Assembly: GCA_025455505.1 (NCBI GenBank)
Contig: JALOMK010000004.1
Coordinates: forward strand, 1 to 19,387
DNA length: 19,387 nucleotides
Reading direction: 5' to 3'
Origin: Bacteroidales bacterium
GTDB lineage: Bacteria; Bacteroidota; Bacteroidia; Bacteroidales; VadinHA17
Shown in pieces: positions 14,982-19,387 of this stretch. Below the pieces are notes generated by a model, which was given only the letters and a program-made list of their open reading frames with translations, was not told the DNA's origin and ran no database searches. The translations under genes and the position numbers were made by a program. Each line of letters begins with the position of its first letter. The stretch's first letter is position 1.

Positions 14982-15884
14982 ATGAATATGAACAGAAGAG
15001 TATTTTCAAGGAATGCGCTGCTTGCTTCTGCAGGGCTGACATTGATGCCAACGGTTGTTGCGGAAAGCCTGGCCCCTGCGATGGAGAGATCCCTGAAAAA
15101 GGGAATAATGTGGGGAAGCATAGGCTTCGGCAACACTATAATGGATAAGTTCCTCGCAGCAAAAGCCGCCGGTTTCGACGGTGTGGAAGTGATGAGCCAT
15201 CTCGACAGGAATGAAGTCATAGCCGCGAGGAATGCAACAGGTCTTTCAATACCGAGCGTATGCGGCGCCATGCACTGGAAATACCTTCTTTCCGATCCCG
15301 ATCCCAAAGTCAGGGAGGAGGGCGTTGCAGCCCTCAGGCTTTCCATGGAAGACGCGGCTGCCTATGGCGCCGACACTGTACTGCTTGTTCCCGGAAGGGT
15401 CAGTGACATTGTTTCCTACGACGATTGCTGGACCCGTTCGGTTGACGAGATAAAAAAGGTTCTTCCGCTGGCAATTGAACTGAAGGTTAAGATAGCAATC
15501 GAGAATGTCTGGAACAACTTCCTGCTAAGCCCGATGGAGGCAGCTTCGTACGTGGACCAGTTCAGGAGCCCCTTTGTAGGGTTTTATTTCGACTGTGGCA
15601 ACATACTTGCCTTTGGCTGGCCGGAACAGTGGATAAAAATTCTCAACAAGAGAATAGCAAAGATCCACATCAAGGAATACAGCCGCAAGATTGCCGACAC
15701 GCAGGGCAAGTCAGCAGGATTCAAGGTGAAACTGCTCGAGGGCGATGTAAGCTGGCAGAAGGTAATGCAGGCGGTTGACGGAATAGGCTATAACGGTTAT
15801 ACAACAATAGAAATGCCGGGAGGAGATACTCCCGAAGGACTTAAGGACCTGTGCGACAGGCTGGTTAAGATACAGTCAGCATGA
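14982..15884 (+). CDS. Tat-exported sugar phosphate isomerase/epimerase-like TIM barrel
   Basis: This 300-residue protein belongs to the xylose-isomerase-like TIM-barrel family (AP endonuclease 2 fold). A twin-arginine signal opens it (NRRVFSRNALLASAG, 4-18). The metal site is readable: Glu174 in IENVW, Asp204 in FYFDCGN, His229 in KIHIKEY and Glu277 in TIEMPG, which is the usual Glu-Asp-His-Glu set for Mn or a similar divalent ion. Such enzymes isomerise or epimerise keto-sugars, and with the upstream oxidoreductase may process an oxidised sugar outside the cytoplasm. The second ATG at 14988 is an alternative start that keeps the Arg pair. Overall family assignment is firm; the reaction is not. 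Confidence 0.88.
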   Translation: MNMNRRVFSRNALLASAGLTLMPTVVAESLAPAMERSLKKGIMWGSIGFGNTIMDKFLAAKAAGFDGVEVMSHLDRNEVIAARNATGLSIPSVCGAMHWKYLLSDPDPKVREEGVAALRLSMEDAAAYGADTVLLVPGRVSDIVSYDDCWTRSVDEIKKVLPLAIELKVKIAIENVWNNFLLSPMEAASYVDQFRSPFVGFYFDCGNILAFGWPEQWIKILNKRIAKIHIKEYSRKIADTQGKSAGFKVKLLEGDVSWQKVMQAVDGIGYNGYTTIEMPGGDTPEGLKDLCDRLVKIQSA

Positions 15885-15907
15885 TATTCCGGTATCCTGG
15901 TTTTGCA

Positions 15908-15933
15908 GTCAGCTGGTCTTCCGTGAAGCTGAC
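15908..15933. terminator. Inverted repeat between convergent genes, possible weak terminator
   Basis: GTCAGCT and AGCTGAC form a perfect 7-bp stem with a 12-nt loop in the 95-bp gap between the isomerase and the TolB-like gene, which converge here. There is no T-run on either strand, so intrinsic termination would be weak. The position is the main support. Confidence 0.3.
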
Positions 15934-15979
15934 ATGGGATATTAAGGTCTTATGAACTGCTGCTCAGAATCCTTCTGTC

Positions 15980-17497
15980 TTACTTTCCTGAATTGCTTAC
16001 AAATGCTATCTGCCTGCTGTCGGGCGACCATGAAGGAACATTGATAGTGCCCTGTCCGCCATACAGGAAGGCTATAACCTTTGGTTCTCCGCCGTCTACA
16101 GGCATAAGCCGCAGCATGCACCTCTTGTATGAAGGGTGACTGTTGGGATCGATGTCGGGGGGAAAGGAAATAAATGCTATCCATTTCCCGTCGGGCGATA
16201 TGTGGGGAAACCAGTTGTTATAGATATCATTTGTAAGCTGTTCCATGCCTGTGCCGTCGGGCTTCATCCTCCACAACTGCATCCTGTCGGAGAAGTTACC
16301 GTTGAAATAGATGAATTTTCCGTCGGGTGAATATTCACATCCGTCGACATGCTGGCCAGTTTTGGTGTTGGTGAGTGCCACCTCAGGGCCACCGTCGATC
16401 GGCTTCCTGTAAATATCGTATGTTTTTTTCCCATCGCGCATCGCCACGTATACAACATGCCTGTTGTCAGGATCCCAGCCGTGCCAGTATGAAGGCGTCT
16501 TGTCGGTTACGAGCTTCGGTTCGCCCCCTTCCAGCGGGAGCACATGAACAGCGGAACCTCCTCCGGCAATGCTGCTGCTTATTGCGAGCAGCTTCCCGTC
16601 GAATGATATGCCATGGTCGTTATTATTGCGTGTGGCTGAACCTGTATTGAGCTTCTCAATATCTCCTCCCCCGACCGGGATCTTCCAGAGCAGACCGTCC
16701 ATGTTAAACAGGAGCTTCTTGCCGTCAGGCATCCAGTTGGGTGCTTCGAAGCGTCCGTTCTTTTCGTATATCACCTTTCTTAACCCGGTGAAAACATCCA
16801 TTGTCTCGAGACGGCACCCGACGTATCCCGACTGGCCTGCATTATAGTTGTCGGGCACGGGCTTGTCGATCCTTATGTTCCAGGCTTTCGCCTCTTCTTT
16901 ATTGGCTGGATTGTGTGAGCATATGAACAGGCCGGCAAGGACTTCCCCGGGCAGGTTATCCATAGCGTGCGAACCGATTACAACAAAGGGTTCACCCCTG
17001 CGGGCAGCCCTCATCGTAATTACATTCCCTGCTCTTTCAAGCTGCAGGATGTCATAGACCGAGTCAGGTGCAAATAGCTGGTCCTGCGGATCCCTCATCT
17101 CTGCACCTTCAGAACCTCGCCATTGAAGCACTGTCAGCCCGTCGCCATGAAGGGTTGCCGATATATGGGGAGAATTGTCTTTCTCCGATGCCCTTATCAT
17201 CCAGCCTGTCTTACGGTGGGCTTCCTTTCCCTTTCCTGAAAAAGCAAAATCGGCAGTCAGGATGAAATCCCCCTTTATCTTATTATACAGGAAATGAAAT
17301 TCATCGCGCGCAAACCAGATGTTGTAACCGCTGCCACTGAGTGTATAAGCCTGTTCATTCTTGTCCCATGAAGAACTGCCCTTTATTGCAGGATTTCCGA
17401 TGTCAGCTGAGACGCTGAACAAACCGGTATTGTAGTCCTGGGCCGAAGCGGCAGCCAGGAATGTTGCCATAATTATTAGCGAAAGGATGTATCTCAT
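15980..17497 (-). CDS. Exported protein with N-terminal DUF1349-like domain and TolB-like propeller
   Basis: This 505-residue protein has a signal peptide (MRYILSLIIMATFLAAASA, cleaved before QDYNTG). Residues about 22-212 resemble the DUF1349/concanavalin-type sandwich (SSSWDKNEQAYTLSGSG, then KTGWMIRASEKDNSPHIS, then HDGLTVLQWR-like segments). Residues about 230-505 form a propeller with six PD40-type blades, marked by PNWMPDGKKLLF, HGISFDGKLLAI, HGWDPDNRHVVY, CEYSPDGKFIYF, PHISPDGKWIAF and PSWSPDSRQIAF. Propellers of this kind bind ligands or proteins; no peptidase or glycosidase domain is attached, so it is probably a binding protein of the periplasm or surface. It converges with the isomerase gene and diverges from the C1 operon. 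A TATATTTA box at about 17530 is a poor promoter candidate. The function is unknown. Confidence 0.82.
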   Translation of the reverse strand: MRYILSLIIMATFLAAASAQDYNTGLFSVSADIGNPAIKGSSSWDKNEQAYTLSGSGYNIWFARDEFHFLYNKIKGDFILTADFAFSGKGKEAHRKTGWMIRASEKDNSPHISATLHGDGLTVLQWRGSEGAEMRDPQDQLFAPDSVYDILQLERAGNVITMRAARRGEPFVVIGSHAMDNLPGEVLAGLFICSHNPANKEEAKAWNIRIDKPVPDNYNAGQSGYVGCRLETMDVFTGLRKVIYEKNGRFEAPNWMPDGKKLLFNMDGLLWKIPVGGGDIEKLNTGSATRNNNDHGISFDGKLLAISSSIAGGGSAVHVLPLEGGEPKLVTDKTPSYWHGWDPDNRHVVYVAMRDGKKTYDIYRKPIDGGPEVALTNTKTGQHVDGCEYSPDGKFIYFNGNFSDRMQLWRMKPDGTGMEQLTNDIYNNWFPHISPDGKWIAFISFPPDIDPNSHPSYKRCMLRLMPVDGGEPKVIAFLYGGQGTINVPSWSPDSRQIAFVSNSGK

Positions 17498-17574
17498 GAT
17501 TACTCATTTTATGAATTAATAGCCTAAATATACATTATTTACTGATTCGCTGCATCGAATTTGGCGCTGAGCGG

Positions 17575-17604
17575 TTGGCTGTTTTAAATTATTACATAAA
17601 TTTG
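17575..17604 (+). promoter_or_regulatory. Promoter of the corrinoid/C1 operon
   Basis: TTG at 17575-17577 and TAAATTTG at 17597-17604 are separated by 19 nt, the best -33/-7 match in the window. The start codon at 17663 lies 58 nt beyond. A short GGCC-CTGCA-GGCC hairpin at 17614-17626 falls near the 5' end of the leader, and an ATTCG/CGAAT inverted repeat lies upstream at 17545-17560. The leader is too short for a cobalamin riboswitch. Confidence 0.65.
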
Positions 17605-17662
17605 AATCAGAGTGGCCCTGCAGGCCTAAAATCTTATATCCTTTCAACCAAAAAGCGAATCA

Positions 17663-18331
17663 ATGAACGATATTCTTTTACAAATCGGCCTCTGTGTCGA
17701 ATCGGGAAAAATAAACAAGGCCTCTCCCTATCCCCCTGCCATGAAGGACAGGGAAGGGGCCGACGAGCTGACCCGGATGGCAATAGAAGGAGGGACGAGC
17801 CCCGATGCCATTCTCGAGGAGGCCCTGATACCGGCGATGGCCCGGGTTGGAGAAAAGTTCAGCCGGAAGGAGATCTATGTTCCCCAGATGCTGATGTCGG
17901 CAAAGGCAATGAACAGCGCCATGGCCCATCTCAAGCCTTTTTTCCAGTCGGGAGAGACTAAGAGAAAGGGAAAGTTCATTGTTGGAACAGTGGCAGGAGA
18001 CCTGCACGACATTGGGAAAAACCTTGTCGCAATGATGATTGAAGGAGGAGGCTGGGAGGTTATCGACCTGGGAGTTGACGTTGGAACTGAAAAATTCATG
18101 AACGCCCTTGATGCAAATCCCGGGGCAGTTGTGGGTCTGTCAGCACTTCTCACAACCACTATGGAAAACATGAAGAAAACAGTGTCGGCTCTGAAGGAAA
18201 AACATTCAGGTGTAAGGATACTTATCGGCGGCGCACCGGTAACACAGGATTACTGTGATAAGATCGGCGCTGATTTCTATTCGCCCGATCCGCAGGGAGC
18301 GGTCAACTACCTGAAGCAACTGGCATCATAG
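17663..18331 (+). CDS. Corrinoid protein of a methyltransferase system (MtaC/MtbC/MttC type)
   Basis: This 222-residue protein carries a methyl group on cobalamin between two methyltransferases. The N-terminal helical cap (about 1-100) includes EALIPAMARVGEKFSRKEIYVPQ, the usual B12-binding 2 pattern. The Rossmann-type B12 domain (about 103-220) has the base-off motif DLHDIGKN (113-120, His115 as lower cobalt ligand), VVGLSALLTTT (156-166) and LIGGAPV (187-193). All three cobalamin-loop signatures are present. The length matches stand-alone substrate-specific corrinoid proteins rather than the CO dehydrogenase corrinoid subunits. It begins the operon with the methyl-THF methyltransferase 11 bp downstream, which sets the acceptor or donor as tetrahydrofolate. 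The methyl source (methylamine, betaine, methoxylated aromatics) is not encoded in the window. Confidence 0.95.
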   Translation: MNDILLQIGLCVESGKINKASPYPPAMKDREGADELTRMAIEGGTSPDAILEEALIPAMARVGEKFSRKEIYVPQMLMSAKAMNSAMAHLKPFFQSGETKRKGKFIVGTVAGDLHDIGKNLVAMMIEGGGWEVIDLGVDVGTEKFMNALDANPGAVVGLSALLTTTMENMKKTVSALKEKHSGVRILIGGAPVTQDYCDKIGADFYSPDPQGAVNYLKQLAS

Positions 18332-18342
18332 AAACCTGTAAA

Positions 18343-19197
18343 ATGCAGACAATTCTCAGAGGGACTTCCGGGGAAGTTGTAATCGATACGAACGGCCCTG
18401 TAGTAATAATAGGAGAAAGCATCAATCCCACCAGGCGAAGGAAGCTTGTGAGCACTCTCACTGAAGGTAACTTTGAATACCTGCTCGAGCTGGCTGAGAC
18501 ACAGATCAGGGCAGGGGCTGATGTGCTTGACGTAAATGTAGGCTTCCCTGGTGTAGATGATGAAAAACTGCTGCCACTGGCAGTCAGTGCCATCCAGCAA
18601 AGATTCCACATACCGCTCTGCCTCGATTCACCAAATCCTCGTGCAATTGAAGCGGCCCTTAAGGCTGTGAACGGCAAGGCACTTATTAACTCCGTCAATG
18701 GAGAGGAGAAATCCCTGGCGGCCCTGTTGCCTGTGGCAAGGGAATATGGTGCCGCAATAATAGGGTTGTGCATGGACGATGACGGCATTACTCATGATCC
18801 TCTTAAAAGGCTCAGTATCGCGGAAAAGATAATTGAGCGCGCGATGCTTGCCGGTATTGGACGTGAAGATGTTATTATAGATCCTTTGGCGATGGCTGTC
18901 AGCGCCGATACAGGCGCCTGTCTTGTAACGCTGTCAACAATAAAATTAATACGTGAGAGATTAGGGCAGAACATAACCCTTGGCGCCAGCAACATATCAT
19001 TCGGACTCCCTGGCAGGGAAACACTTAACGAAGTATTCACGGCTATGGCAGTTCAGTGCGGACTGACATGCCCCATTGCCAATCCTGAGAAAGTCACTGC
19101 GGCAGTGAGGGCTGCCGACCTCGTTCTCGGCCGGGATGATTTTGCGATGCGTTTCGTTGATTATTACCAGTCCAGGCAGGCACAGGACGCACAATAA
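18343..19197 (+). CDS. Methyltetrahydrofolate:corrinoid methyltransferase (MeTr, pterin-binding)
   Basis: This 284-residue TIM barrel of the pterin-binding family transfers a methyl group between a corrinoid protein and tetrahydrofolate. Motifs are GESINPTRR (24-32), ADVLDVNVGFPGVDDE (59-74, Asp63, Asn65), LDSPNP (94-99, Asp95), NSVNGE (116-121), DPLAMAVSAD (180-189) and GASNISFGLPGR (214-225). Asn217 corresponds by motif to the pterin N5-contacting Asn of the Moorella enzyme, by my reading. The absence of the dihydropteroate synthase pABA-site features and the corrinoid neighbour argue against FolP. The gene lies between the corrinoid protein and a MetV-type gene, both within 12 bp, so an operon is firm. 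The likely net role is to feed or draw methyl groups from the folate pool. A slightly longer C-terminal tail (QSRQAQDAQ) is unremarkable. Confidence 0.94.
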   Translation: MQTILRGTSGEVVIDTNGPVVIIGESINPTRRRKLVSTLTEGNFEYLLELAETQIRAGADVLDVNVGFPGVDDEKLLPLAVSAIQQRFHIPLCLDSPNPRAIEAALKAVNGKALINSVNGEEKSLAALLPVAREYGAAIIGLCMDDDGITHDPLKRLSIAEKIIERAMLAGIGREDVIIDPLAMAVSADTGACLVTLSTIKLIRERLGQNITLGASNISFGLPGRETLNEVFTAMAVQCGLTCPIANPEKVTAAVRAADLVLGRDDFAMRFVDYYQSRQAQDAQ

Positions 19198-19205
19198 CAA
19201 AGGCA

Positions 19206-19387
19206 ATGTCGCAATTCAAACCTGCGCGCCGGTGGCAACCGGCTTTCTATCCCTTCAGAAAGGAGAGCTTCGGCAGACGGCTCCTGGCCAGGACAGAACT
19301 GGCAGTGAAAGGTCCACTGTTCGGGTGCAGGATGTGTGGCAACTGCCTGCTTCAGGAAACAGCATTCATCTGCCCCATGGAATGTCC
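19206..19387 (+). CDS. MetV-type protein (methylene-THF reductase C-terminal domain), partial at window end
   Basis: The frame starts at ATG 19206, 8 bp after the methyltransferase stop, with AAAGG 4 nt before it, and runs 60 codons to the edge. The visible protein is basic at first (KPARRWQPAFYPFRKESF) and then shows five cysteines at residues 41, 44, 47, 56 and 60 in the pattern LFGCRMCGNCLLQET, then CPMEC. This spacing is characteristic of the methylene-tetrahydrofolate reductase C-terminal domain (MetV), a zinc/iron-binding partner of MetF in Wood-Ljungdahl-type methyl branches. The rest of the protein, and whether a MetF domain is fused or separate, lies outside. The reading frame is not in doubt because of the cysteine pattern and operon spacing. 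Confidence 0.85.
   Translation, partial: MSQFKPARRWQPAFYPFRKESFGRRLLARTELAVKGPLFGCRMCGNCLLQETAFICPMEC

Noticed and set aside
14792..15346. A 184-codon minus-strand frame across the end of the oxidoreductase and the isomerase gene
   Set aside because: It is antisense to two well-supported genes and crosses the repeat spacer; no domain or ribosome site supports it.
17605..17662. Cobalamin riboswitch ahead of the corrinoid gene
   Set aside because: The leader after the promoter is under 60 nt, far shorter than a cobalamin riboswitch, and no B12-box-like sequence is visible.

Overview
The window looks like a chromosomal segment of a Bacteroidota bacterium, probably of the Bacteroidales, with moderate GC. 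The signs are TAnnTTTG-type promoter elements (the -7 box of this phylum) ahead of several genes, many small exported lipoproteins and outer-membrane barrels, a lipoprotein prolyl oligopeptidase, DUF2490, DUF2934 and DUF2961 proteins, and Tat-targeted sugar oxidoreductase and isomerase genes. I see no tRNA, rRNA, transposase, CRISPR array or phage gene. Genes are closely packed and alternate between strands in short operons.

Layout. 1-811 (+) is the C-terminal part of a Cu(I)-type P1B ATPase, cut by the window edge. 852-3898 (-) is a run of small lipoprotein, DUF2490 barrel, DUF4956 membrane protein, VTC-type polyphosphate polymerase and a secreted YD-repeat-like protein, read right to left; the last four form an evident operon. 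A 308-bp divergent region holding inverted repeats separates it from a PiT/CysP-like anion permease (4207-5238, +). 5292-7070 holds a lipoprotein (-), a small DUF2934 protein (+) with a good promoter, and a YhhN-family membrane protein (-) that overlaps a prolyl oligopeptidase (7067-9175, -) by 4 bp. 9322-11078 (+) holds a small barrel protein and a DUF2961/GH172-type secreted glycosidase. 11071-13383 (-) is a three-gene phospholipid operon: PlsC-type acyltransferase, YegS-type lipid kinase and HAD-IB phosphatase. 13512-15884 (+) pairs a Tat-exported Gfo/Idh/MocA oxidoreductase with a Tat-exported TIM-barrel isomerase/epimerase; their 120-bp spacer holds heptamer repeats and a 14-bp perfect palindrome. 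15980-17497 (-) is an exported DUF1349-like plus TolB-like propeller protein.

17575-19387 (+) begins a C1-transfer operon: promoter, corrinoid protein, methyltetrahydrofolate:corrinoid methyltransferase, and the first 60 residues of a MetV-type (methylene-THF reductase C-terminal domain) protein running off the right edge.

The most interesting units are the polyphosphate-polymerase/DUF4956/barrel cassette facing a PiT-type permease whose signature is altered, the C1 corrinoid operon, and the repeat-bearing spacer at 14862-14981. All functions are inferred from motifs read by eye; no database search was run.
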